Made by a program: the position numbers and the translations under genes | Notes under the pieces: model-generated | The model's input: the letters and a program-made list of their open reading frames with translations, nothing else | What the model was told of the DNA's origin: nothing | Databases searched by the model: none | In this document: positions 15,261 to 20,480 of the stretch, piece by piece | Layout: each line of letters begins with the position of its first letter | Numbering within the stretch: the first letter of the stretch is position 1 | NCBI GenBank assembly: GCA_023250495.1 | Contig: JAHFAP010000027.1 | Span: forward strand, 1 to 20,480 | Direction: 5' to 3' | From: Deltaproteobacteria bacterium | Lineage (GTDB): Bacteria > Desulfobacterota > Binatia > UBA9968 | DNA: 20,480 nucleotides

Positions 15261-15367
15261 GGGCACCAAGGGAAAAAACGATTCCTTAAATAATTCGGCA
15301 GGTTACTTAGAACACATCGGACGATCGATGATATTTTAGTTTGACCCTTCCGGAGGAGAGGCCGCCC

Positions 15368-15877
15368 TTATCCTTCGAGGTCCAGCGCCATCACAAGGGC
15401 GTCCTCACCGTCGTCTGAATAGTAGCCCTTGCGCAGACCTTTAGCCACAAAGCCGAGGGACTGATAAAGCTTCTGCGCTGCCTCGTTGGACTTTCTTACC
15501 TCGAGGGTTACCCCGCCTACGCCCTGGCGCCTCGCTTCATCGATCACCGCCTGTAGAAGCGCCTTCCCGATCCCCTGACGCCGGTAGGCCGGACGCACAG
15601 CTAGGTTGTGAACATCGACCTCACGGGGCAGCAGCCAGTAAATGACGTATCCGACCGTCTTTTCGCCCACGAGCGCGAGCAGCGAATGAGCGCAAGTGAC
15701 TTTTAGTTCCTGAATAAAAAAACTCGCGCTCCAGGGATAGGCAAAGGAGGCGCGCTCGATTTCCATGACGTCTCCTAAATCCGATGAGCCCATCGGCTTA
15801 AACCGGAGTCCGGTCACAGAAACGGAAAAGCCACAGGGCTCCGTGTCTTCCCGTGGCCTCTCAATGAGTCGTTCCAT
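15368..15877 (-). CDS. rimI: Ribosomal protein alanine N-acetyltransferase RimI-like (GNAT)
   Basis: A 169-residue GNAT protein that in the RimI family acetylates the N-terminal alanine of ribosomal protein S18. The acetyl-CoA loop RRQGIGKALL follows VHNLAVRPAY, and the C-terminal LEVRKSNEAAQKLYQSLGF and KGYYSDDGEDALVMAL are characteristic of RimI. The domain proper begins at LRFKPMGSSDLGDVMEIE (about residue 25), so there is a short extra N-terminus. The ATG at 15877 has GGAG directly before it, which is too close; the start could instead be a nearby TTG or lie further in. The frame continues upstream into the ferredoxin-fusion gene, which I treat as non-coding in this frame. It follows that gene by 13 bp and is likely co-transcribed. 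Confidence 0.88.
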   Translation of the reverse strand: MERLIERPREDTEPCGFSVSVTGLRFKPMGSSDLGDVMEIERASFAYPWSASFFIQELKVTCAHSLLALVGEKTVGYVIYWLLPREVDVHNLAVRPAYRRQGIGKALLQAVIDEARRQGVGGVTLEVRKSNEAAQKLYQSLGFVAKGLRKGYYSDDGEDALVMALDLEG

Positions 15878-15890
15878 CTCCAACTTATTC

Positions 15891-17255
15891 TTACAGATGC
15901 CGACTGTCCCGGCCAGCGCGACTTTGCTGTTTGAAAAGCAGAACTTCCAAAAGCTTGTTGGCGAAGCGATGGGAAAATCCTTCAACCCTTTCCTGCAGCG
16001 GGACCACCGTGGCAAATTCAGGCGGAAAGGCGCCGACGCTGCTGGAAATCTTTCTGATCCTTTCGTCCGCAAGTCTCCCTTTGACGATGAAGTGACCATC
16101 CTTCAAAACCAGATCGTAGTCATAATCCGGCATTTCGTCGGGAAGCTCGGATCTCACTGGAAGACCGATGTCTGGAACCTTGGTCGGAAATTCCATCCGC
16201 AGAAAATAGGCGCCTCCCCAGTCCGCAAGCGTGTAAGCGTTCCCGTAGCGTCTCTCGCGCTCTAACTTCTCGACGAATCCTTTCGCGTAAAATCCGTCGA
16301 CTGGAATCGGCAGGCTCCGAACCATCCCGGCCTGCCGGTCGATCAGAGGACGAACCAAGTAGGACAGCGGAACTCCATAGACGGCGGCCCTGAACACGAG
16401 TTCGTCTGCCGCTTTGGCATGGAAGACTCCTTCCCTCAGGCGGCAGGCGGCCTCGATAAATCCGAACATGACGCCGACGAGGAGGTAGCCATTGATCTTT
16501 TGGCTGAAGAGAAGATCGGTCCCTGCCAGCGCCGCGCCGACAAACATGAGAACCAGTGGATAGATCACCATGTTCACCAGTATGTTGAGGGCCGTCGCCC
16601 CGGACGTACTGAACGCGCCGGCTTTGCCGACCGCCCTCTCCAAATCAATCTTGACCGGGTGCGGCAACGCGCCCAGGACAGGCTGCAACAGAAAGGCCGC
16701 CAACCGCGGCAGCGTTCTCGTGAGCGAACCTTCCTTTTTAAACCGGAGCAAGACCTCGTTGAAGCCTTCCGGGAGCTCGCCAGGAAAACGCTTCTCAGGC
16801 TTAGCAACTTTAGGAGATTGAGGCGCGGGCTGCAGCGGGGCTGGCCCCGCCTGCGGCTTGGGCGCCGACGGTGAAGGCGCCGCCGGCTTCGCTCTCTCCG
16901 GAGCCTTCGGTTGCGCTGCAATCGGCTGGGCAGACTGCTCCGCTGCCCCCGATGCCGGTTTTCCAGCGTCCTTGCGGAAGCGAGATTCAAAATTTTCTCC
17001 AATGGCAACATCTTTATGGAGCTCTCTCGCCCGCGCAATCAAAACCTCCTCGCCCTCAATGTTGTTGGGGTCGGTCACGCAGCAGTCCACCGGACATACC
17101 GCGGCGCAGGCCTCATAGTCGTGGAAGCCGACGCACTCGGTGCACAAGAGGGGATCGATGACGTAGATTTCCTCGCCCTGACTGATGGCATTGTTGGGGC
17201 ACTCCGGCTCGCACGCCCCGCAATTGATGCACTCGCTGGTGATCATCGTCGCCAT
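15891..17255 (-). CDS. Fusion protein: YfhL-type 2[4Fe-4S] ferredoxin, Pro/Ala linker, membrane segments, C-terminal HSP20-like domain
   Basis: A 454-residue protein from the ATG at 17255 (GGAG nine bases upstream). Residues 1-65 are a two-cluster ferredoxin: Cys9, 12, 15, 19 (CxxCxxCxxxC) and Cys38, 41, 50, 54 (CxxC-x8-CxxxC), the inserted spacing of the YfhL/Allochromatium type. Residues 95-157 are a Pro/Ala/Lys linker. Residues 222-246 and 256-272 are hydrophobic and probably cross the membrane. The C-terminal part (about 348-442) reads YFLRMEFPTKVP, DYDYDLVLKDGHFIVKGR and KLLEVLLFK, which resembles the alternating strands of HSP20/CS domains; that match is my inference. Function unknown: it could relay electrons at the membrane or act as a scaffold. 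It is followed by rimI and preceded by a TTGACA promoter. Confidence 0.85.
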   Translation of the reverse strand: MATMITSECINCGACEPECPNNAISQGEEIYVIDPLLCTECVGFHDYEACAAVCPVDCCVTDPNNIEGEEVLIARARELHKDVAIGENFESRFRKDAGKPASGAAEQSAQPIAAQPKAPERAKPAAPSPSAPKPQAGPAPLQPAPQSPKVAKPEKRFPGELPEGFNEVLLRFKKEGSLTRTLPRLAAFLLQPVLGALPHPVKIDLERAVGKAGAFSTSGATALNILVNMVIYPLVLMFVGAALAGTDLLFSQKINGYLLVGVMFGFIEAACRLREGVFHAKAADELVFRAAVYGVPLSYLVRPLIDRQAGMVRSLPIPVDGFYAKGFVEKLERERRYGNAYTLADWGGAYFLRMEFPTKVPDIGLPVRSELPDEMPDYDYDLVLKDGHFIVKGRLADERIRKISSSVGAFPPEFATVVPLQERVEGFSHRFANKLLEVLLFKQQSRAGRDSRHL

Positions 17256-17283
17256 TGCAGATAACTCCCGGTTCTCTCTTGAC

Positions 17284-17312
17284 AAATTACTTGTTTCGCG
17301 CCGCGTTGTCAA
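17284..17312 (-). promoter_or_regulatory. Sigma70-type promoter of the ferredoxin-fusion gene
   Basis: On the minus strand TTGACA (17312-17307), 17 bases and TAATTT (17289-17284), about 30 bases before the ATG at 17255. The TTG that would give the longest reading frame is the -35 box itself. A TTGACAA/TTGTCAA inverted repeat (17306-17312 and 17279-17285) brackets the promoter. Confidence 0.7.
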
Positions 17313-17367
17313 TAATTTCGCCCAAAGCTTGAAAGGAAAGGAAAATCTATGTTACACGTGAAGTAAA

Positions 17368-17443
17368 GGCGGCGTACCCAAGTGGTTAAGGGAGAGGTCT
17401 GCAAAACCTCGATGCAGCGGTTCGAATCCGCTCGCCGCCTCCA
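17368..17443 (+). tRNA. tRNA-Cys (anticodon GCA), CCA encoded
   Basis: A 76-base cloverleaf. The acceptor GGCGGCG pairs with CGCCGCC (17433-17439), followed by discriminator T and an encoded CCA. The anticodon arm GAGGT-CTGCAAA-ACCTC places GCA at 17401-17403. The T arm is AGCGG-TTCGAAT-CCGCT. The U discriminator and GCA anticodon are identity elements of tRNA-Cys. It stands alone between the ferredoxin-fusion gene and dedA, with no integrase nearby. Confidence 0.98.
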
Positions 17444-17516
17444 TTTTCCGCCGCCCGCTACCCGCCTCGGGCTAAGCAGTTCTATTCTACAACGGATGCG
17501 TGAAACGACGAACCAA

Positions 17517-17533
17517 GCGCGCTAAGAGCGCGC
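17517..17533. repeat. GC hairpin just upstream of dedA
   Basis: A 7-bp perfect stem GCGCGCT/AGCGCGC with an AAG loop, 13 bases before the GTG start of the DedA gene. No Shine-Dalgarno is visible between the hairpin and the start, so it might influence initiation. Chance is possible in GC-rich DNA. Confidence 0.35.
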
Positions 17534-17546
17534 GCCAGCCCCACGC

Positions 17547-18137
17547 GTGGAAACCTTTCTGCAATATTTTGTTGAATATCGCCTCCTGGTGATCTTCTTC
17601 GGGACCTTCATCGAAGGCGAAGTGGTCCTGATCGCCGGCGGATTCCTCGTTTACGAGGGTCACCTGAGCTTTCCGGTCCTGCTCTCCGTCGCCACGGCTG
17701 CGGCCGTCGTTGGAGACAACTTATTTTTCTGGCTTGGCCGAAGCCACCGAGCCGGCGCGAAACATCCCTGGGCGGCGCGCCTCGTCAACTTCGTTGGAGA
17801 ACACCGGCTATTCAAAGGAGAACAGTTTCTGCGCCGCCACGGCGGAAAATCGGTTTTCTTCGTGCGTTTCCTCTACGGCCTGCGCTTCGCAGGGGCGATG
17901 ACCGCGGGATACCTGGGCATGGGCTTCGGCCGCTTTTTTGCGTTCAACCTGATCGGCTGTGTAAGCTGGGCGCTGTTGATAGGCGGAAGCGGCTACCTGT
18001 TCGGTCGCAGTCTCGAAGCGATAAGCAAAGGCATCCGACTGGCCGAGATCGCGTCGCTCCTCGTGGTCGGAGGTCTTGTCGGTATTTACCTTGTCGACAG
18101 GTGGAGGAGAAAAAAAGCTATCGGAGAGTCCTGCTGA
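17547..18137 (+). CDS. DedA family (SNARE-associated/VTT domain) membrane protein
   Basis: A 196-residue polytopic membrane protein. It has the DedA pattern: an early acidic pair in GTFIEGEVVLIAGGFLV (19-35), VVGDNLFFWLGR (54-65), then FLRRHGGKSVFFVRFLYGLR with the conserved arginines and Gly-rich FAGAMTAGYLGMGFGRF, and a closing WALLIGGSGYLFG. DedA proteins help maintain membrane homeostasis; some are flippases for undecaprenyl phosphate or phosphatidylethanolamine. The glutamate and arginine positions of the family are present. The start is a GTG with no obvious ribosome-binding site; the next candidates would cut the first helix. Its stop is 3 bp from the stop of convergent grxC. Confidence 0.9.
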   Translation: METFLQYFVEYRLLVIFFGTFIEGEVVLIAGGFLVYEGHLSFPVLLSVATAAAVVGDNLFFWLGRSHRAGAKHPWAARLVNFVGEHRLFKGEQFLRRHGGKSVFFVRFLYGLRFAGAMTAGYLGMGFGRFFAFNLIGCVSWALLIGGSGYLFGRSLEAISKGIRLAEIASLLVVGGLVGIYLVDRWRRKKAIGESC

Positions 18138-18140
18138 TCT

Positions 18141-18401
18141 TTACGGCTCGATCCCCAAAAGGCGGTCGAGCTCCCCTGCGGCATCAAGCTCGCTCAACTC
18201 GTCGAATCCGCCCACAGACGTTCCATCGACAAAAATCTGCGGGACAGTTCTGCGGCCCGATAGCCGCCGCACTTCGTCCTGAAGGAGTGGATCACGGCTG
18301 ACGTCGATCTCTTCGAAATCGACCTGCTTGGAGCGGAGCAGGGCCTTGGCCCGGGTGCAGAAAGGGCAATAGTCGGTGGTATAAATGACAACCTTGGGCA
18401 C
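18141..18401 (-). CDS. grxC: Glutaredoxin (GrxC-type, dithiol)
   Basis: An 86-residue thioredoxin-fold protein starting with GTG. The active site is CPFC (residues 12-15), followed by the cis-proline region TVPQIFVDG and the glutathione-binding GGFDEL. It reduces disulfides and mixed disulfides at the expense of glutathione. Length is typical of bacterial GrxC. The upstream gap of 67 bp to the receiver gene contains a 15-bp palindrome and an AAGG 12 bases from the start. It may be read from the receiver gene promoter or from one of its own. Confidence 0.95.
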   Translation of the reverse strand: MPKVVIYTTDYCPFCTRAKALLRSKQVDFEEIDVSRDPLLQDEVRRLSGRRTVPQIFVDGTSVGGFDELSELDAAGELDRLLGIEP

Positions 18402-18421
18402 GGAACAAATTACCTTGCCGC

Positions 18422-18436
18422 CATTTCCTGGAAATG
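18422..18436. repeat. 15-bp palindrome CATTTCC-T-GGAAATG upstream of grxC
   Basis: A perfect 7-bp inverted repeat with a single central base, 20 bases upstream of the grxC start and 32 bases after the stop of the receiver gene. No T-run follows on the minus strand, so it is not a terminator; an operator is possible. Confidence 0.5.
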
Positions 18437-18468
18437 AGCCCGCAGTTTTTCTGCCAGTGGGTCGCAGG

Positions 18469-18837
18469 CTATTCCTTCAAGAGTTTCTTTATAGCAGCGC
18501 CTAATTCGCGATGGGTAAAAGGTTTGGCGATGTAATCGTCACAGCCTCCCTGAAGGCACTTTTCCCGGTCACCTGGCAAGGCCCGCGCGGTCGCGGCCAC
18601 GACGGGAATCGATTGCGTCTGGGAGTTTTTGCGGATCAGAGAAGCCGCCTCCAGCCCGTTCATCTTGGGCAGAGAGATGTCCATGATGATCAGATCCGGC
18701 AGCTGGGACGAAGCCATCTCCACAGCCTTCTTGCCGTCGTCGGCAACGATGGAGTCATAGCCCAGGAACTCAAGCTCCTTCTGGATAACATAAATGGTGG
18801 CCGGGTTATCTTCCACCAAGAGAATTCTCTTTTTCAT
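18469..18837 (-). CDS. Stand-alone CheY-like response regulator receiver
   Basis: A 122-residue single receiver domain with no output domain. The acidic pocket is Glu9-Asp10 (LVEDN), the phosphoacceptor Asp53 is in IIMDISLPKMNG, the conserved Thr/Ser position is in AATARA (about 81-86) and Lys105 is in IAKPF. It would relay a phosphate from an unlinked histidine kinase to a partner protein, as DivK-type or Spo0F-type receivers do. The frame stays open far upstream (to 19221), but that part overlaps the divergent dehydrogenase gene and the promoter and shows no domain, so I start at the ATG at 18837. An extended -10 lies 20 bases upstream, giving a very short leader. Confidence 0.93.
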   Translation of the reverse strand: MKKRILLVEDNPATIYVIQKELEFLGYDSIVADDGKKAVEMASSQLPDLIIMDISLPKMNGLEAASLIRKNSQTQSIPVVAATARALPGDREKCLQGGCDDYIAKPFTHRELGAAIKKLLKE

Positions 18838-18856
18838 CCACAACCCATTTTTTTTT

Positions 18857-18865
18857 ATTATACCA
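18857..18865 (-). promoter_or_regulatory. Extended -10 promoter of the receiver gene
   Basis: On the minus strand TGG-TATAAT, a perfect -10 with the TGn extension, followed by a run of nine A. The -35 region is poor, as is common for extended -10 promoters. The start of transcription would lie about 13 bases before the ATG at 18837. Confidence 0.65.
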
Positions 18866-18916
18866 CAACACCCTTCCAAACTGCTATGGTTCTTCGCCTG
18901 GTAAGCCGTCCCTAAG

Positions 18917-18944
18917 TTGACAGAGCAGCGCGTTGTCGGATACT
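18917..18944 (+). promoter_or_regulatory. Candidate promoter of the dehydrogenase-acyltransferase genes
   Basis: TTGACA (18917-18922), 16 bases and GATACT (18939-18944), with transcription starting about 45 bases before the ATG at 18997. The -35 is perfect and the -10 matches 4 of 6. Confidence 0.5.
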
Positions 18945-18996
18945 CTCCGTCCCAAACCTGATCATCTTCACGTTCGAGCGAGGGAGCCTCTGTAGT

Positions 18997-19998
18997 ATGA
19001 AAATCGGAGTGATCGGCTATGGCTACTGGGGCCCGAACCTGGTCAGAAACTTTGCCGAGCTTGAGGATACCGAAATCAAGTGGTGCGCGGACCAGCGGGC
19101 CGAGCGCCGCGCCCGGGTCAAGAAGCGGCACCCATCTATCAACGTCACCGAAAGCGCCGAGGAAATTCTCGGCGATTCTGAAGTAGACGCCGTGGTGATT
19201 GCGACGCCTGTCTCGACTCACTATCCTCTTGCGAAGCGGGCGCTAGAGAGAGGCAAGCATGTGCTCGTCGAGAAGCCGATGACGCGCACGGTGGCGGAGG
19301 GCCAGGAGCTGCTCGCTTTGGCGCAAGAGAAGGGACTCATTCTGATGGTGGACCACACCTTCATCTACACCGGCGCCGTGCGCAAGATGAAGGAGATCCT
19401 CGAAGTCGGAGAGCTGGGAGAGCTGCACTACCTCGACTCGGTGCGGGTGAATCTGGGCCAATTTCAACACGACATCGACGTGCTATGGGATCTTGCGCCT
19501 CACGATCTCGCGATCCTCACCTATTTGATCCACGAGCCGCCGCAGTATGTCTCGGCGACGGGCGCCGACCATACGGGGAGCGGCTTTGCTGATGTGGCCT
19601 ACATGACCGTTTACTTCGCGAACAACTTCATCGCCCACTTCCACGTGAACTGGCTATCTCCGGTAAAGATCCGCCAGATGCTCATCGGCGGCAGCCGCCG
19701 CATGCTCGTCTACAACGACATGGAGCCGAGCGAAAAGGTGCGCGTTTACGACCGCGGCATCCGCGTAACCACTGAGGAGAGCATCTACAGAACTTTGATA
19801 GACTACCGGATGGGCGACATGTGGGCCCCCAAGTTGGACAACCGCGAGGCGCTCTCGGTGGAGTGCGAGCATTTCGTCGAGTGCGTCCGCTTCAACAAGA
19901 TCCCCCAGTCGAATGCTGCTGCCGGCCTGAGCGTCGTCCGGTTATTGGAGGCCGCCGGCAAATCGCTGGCTGCGGGCGGGGACAGAATAAAGGTATGA
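18997..19998 (+). CDS. Gfo/Idh/MocA family NAD(P)-dependent sugar dehydrogenase
   Basis: A 333-residue oxidoreductase. The N-terminal Rossmann fold shows GVIGYGYWGPN (4-14), then VVIATPVSTHYPLAKRAL and the catalytic-lysine motif HVLVEKPMTRTVAEG. The C-terminal domain carries VDHTFIYTGAVRKMKEIL and the active-site block WDLAPHDLAIL. The pattern is like the WbpB/WlbA group, which oxidises C3 of UDP-GlcNAcA on the way to di-N-acetylated uronic acids, but other nucleotide-sugar substrates are possible. It overlaps the next gene by four bases (ATGA); an acyltransferase follows WbpB-like genes in O-antigen clusters, which supports the sugar role. It is divergent from the receiver gene. Confidence 0.9.
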   Translation: MKIGVIGYGYWGPNLVRNFAELEDTEIKWCADQRAERRARVKKRHPSINVTESAEEILGDSEVDAVVIATPVSTHYPLAKRALERGKHVLVEKPMTRTVAEGQELLALAQEKGLILMVDHTFIYTGAVRKMKEILEVGELGELHYLDSVRVNLGQFQHDIDVLWDLAPHDLAILTYLIHEPPQYVSATGADHTGSGFADVAYMTVYFANNFIAHFHVNWLSPVKIRQMLIGGSRRMLVYNDMEPSEKVRVYDRGIRVTTEESIYRTLIDYRMGDMWAPKLDNREALSVECEHFVECVRFNKIPQSNAAAGLSVVRLLEAAGKSLAAGGDRIKV

Positions 19999-20480
19999 GG
20001 TCTGCGAGGAAGTCTCGGCTCGACGTTCCCGAATTCTCGCGGATCGCGCCCGACGTCAGGCTAGGCAAAGGCGTCAAGATCTTCGCCTTCGTCAATCTTT
20101 ACGGATGCGAGATCGGCGACGCAAGCAAGATCGGAACTTTCGTCGAAATCCAGAAGAACGCGAAGGTCGGCAAGCGCTGCAAGATCTCGACCCACGCCTT
20201 TATCTGCGAGGGCGTAACGATCGAGGACGAGTGCTTTATCGGGCACCACGTCGTTTTCATCAACGACCGCATTCCCGCCTCGGTCAATTCCACCGGCAGG
20301 CTGCAGACGAACGCCGACTGGAAGGTCGTGGAGACGCGGGTGTGCCGGCGCGCGTCCATCGGCAGCGGCGCGGTGATCCTTTGTGGGGTGACGATCGGCG
20401 AGGGGGCCCTGGTCGGGGCCGGCAGCGTGGTCACCAAGGATGTGCCGCCATACACAGTCGTGGCCGGCAACCCGGCGAGG
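19995..20480 (+). CDS. Left-handed beta-helix acyltransferase (WbpD/WlbB-like), partial at right edge
   Basis: The frame opens at the ATG at 19995 (AAAGG upstream, overlapping the dehydrogenase stop) and runs 162 codons to the window end. Hexapeptide-repeat turns are clear: VRLGKGVKIFAFVN, CEIGDASKIGTFVEI, AKVGKRCKISTHAFI, VTIEDECFIGHHVVFIND, then ASIGSGAVILCGVTIGEGALVGAGSVVTKDV in two turns, ending PPYTVVAGNPAR. The family acetylates or acylates amino groups of nucleotide sugars using acyl-CoA; WbpD is the closest model I can name. Pairing with the upstream dehydrogenase suggests a 3-amino-sugar pathway whose aminotransferase (WbpE/DegT type) would be expected beyond the edge. Nearly the full expected length is present. 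Confidence 0.88.
   Translation, partial: MRSARKSRLDVPEFSRIAPDVRLGKGVKIFAFVNLYGCEIGDASKIGTFVEIQKNAKVGKRCKISTHAFICEGVTIEDECFIGHHVVFINDRIPASVNSTGRLQTNADWKVVETRVCRRASIGSGAVILCGVTIGEGALVGAGSVVTKDVPPYTVVAGNPAR

Larger units (their letters stand above)
14992..15367. other. 376-bp region without a convincing gene, upstream of carD
   Basis: Between the carD start and the rimI stop I find no frame with coding character. The two small open frames here (15133-15339 plus, 14984-15184 minus) lack ribosome-binding sites, and each covers the terminator hairpin or the carD start. The region holds the terminator at 15183-15217, a possible promoter at 15231-15260, and the carD ribosome-binding site at about 14995-15002. 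The roughly 190 bases between the terminator and carD must hold the carD promoter if the terminator is efficient, but I cannot point to one with a good -35. Confidence 0.6.

Noticed and set aside
15133..15339. Small plus-strand open frame of 68 codons upstream of carD
   Set aside because: No ribosome-binding site, and it reads through the terminator hairpin; not convincing as a gene.
15878..16099. N-terminal extension of rimI
   Set aside because: It overlaps the conserved 3' part of the ferredoxin-fusion gene in another frame and precedes the GNAT fold without similarity to it.
17368..17443. tRNA-Cys as an integration site for a mobile element
   Set aside because: No integrase, no direct repeat of the tRNA 3' end and no change in gene content on either side.
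17441..17480. Possible terminator after tRNA-Cys
   Set aside because: Only a GCCCG/CGGGC pairing with a long loop and no T-run after it.
18838..19221. N-terminal extension of the receiver gene
   Set aside because: About 128 residues with no domain; it overlaps the start of the divergent dehydrogenase and the receiver promoter.

Overview
The window is moderately GC-rich, densely coded bacterial chromosome from what looks like a Gram-negative, deltaproteobacteria-like lineage. Pointers are a UB2H-bearing PBP1B with a TPR partner, a CarD/CdnL regulator, a DUF1844 protein, HtrA and HtpX, and a YfhL-type ferredoxin fused to a membrane protein. Most genes are housekeeping or envelope genes on the minus strand. 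I see no insertion sequence, integrase, phage gene or CRISPR array. An uncultured lineage (for example Binatota, Rokubacteria or another Desulfobacterota-like group) would fit, but that placement is a guess from gene content.

Left part (1-7934). A SagB/ThcOx-type nitroreductase-fold protein runs off the left edge on the minus strand, divergent from a class I glutamine amidotransferase. A tight minus-strand operon follows. In transcription order it holds the bifunctional penicillin-binding protein PBP1B, a Pro-rich TPR envelope protein, tsaD (tRNA t6A), rsmA/ksgA (16S rRNA dimethylation) and mutM (8-oxoG repair). It starts from a TTGACA-N17-TAACTT promoter placed just behind the htrA terminator. 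A five-copy 8-bp tandem repeat separates tsaD from rsmA.

Middle part (7935-14991). An envelope quality-control block (htpX, a DUF1844 gene, htrA) is read on the minus strand, behind a GT9 glycosyltransferase. A divergent plus-strand pair encodes a cysteine synthase and an overlapping LarE-type sulfur transferase. These converge on ispD with overlapping stop codons. CarD lies upstream of ispD, with a strong terminator between them.

Right part (14992-20480). The 376-bp stretch upstream of carD has no gene but carries a strong terminator hairpin. Next come rimI and a 454-residue fusion of a two-cluster ferredoxin, a Pro/Ala linker, membrane segments and a C-terminal beta-rich domain. Then follow tRNA-Cys(GCA), a DedA membrane protein, a glutaredoxin and a stand-alone receiver. 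A Gfo/Idh/MocA sugar dehydrogenase is coupled by an ATGA overlap to a hexapeptide acyltransferase cut by the right edge, probably the start of a surface amino-sugar locus.

Several of the longest open frames begin with TTG or ATG codons that are really -35 boxes, -10 boxes or terminator T-tracts. I moved those starts downstream and give reasons in each entry. Functional calls rest on motifs read by eye; no database search was possible.
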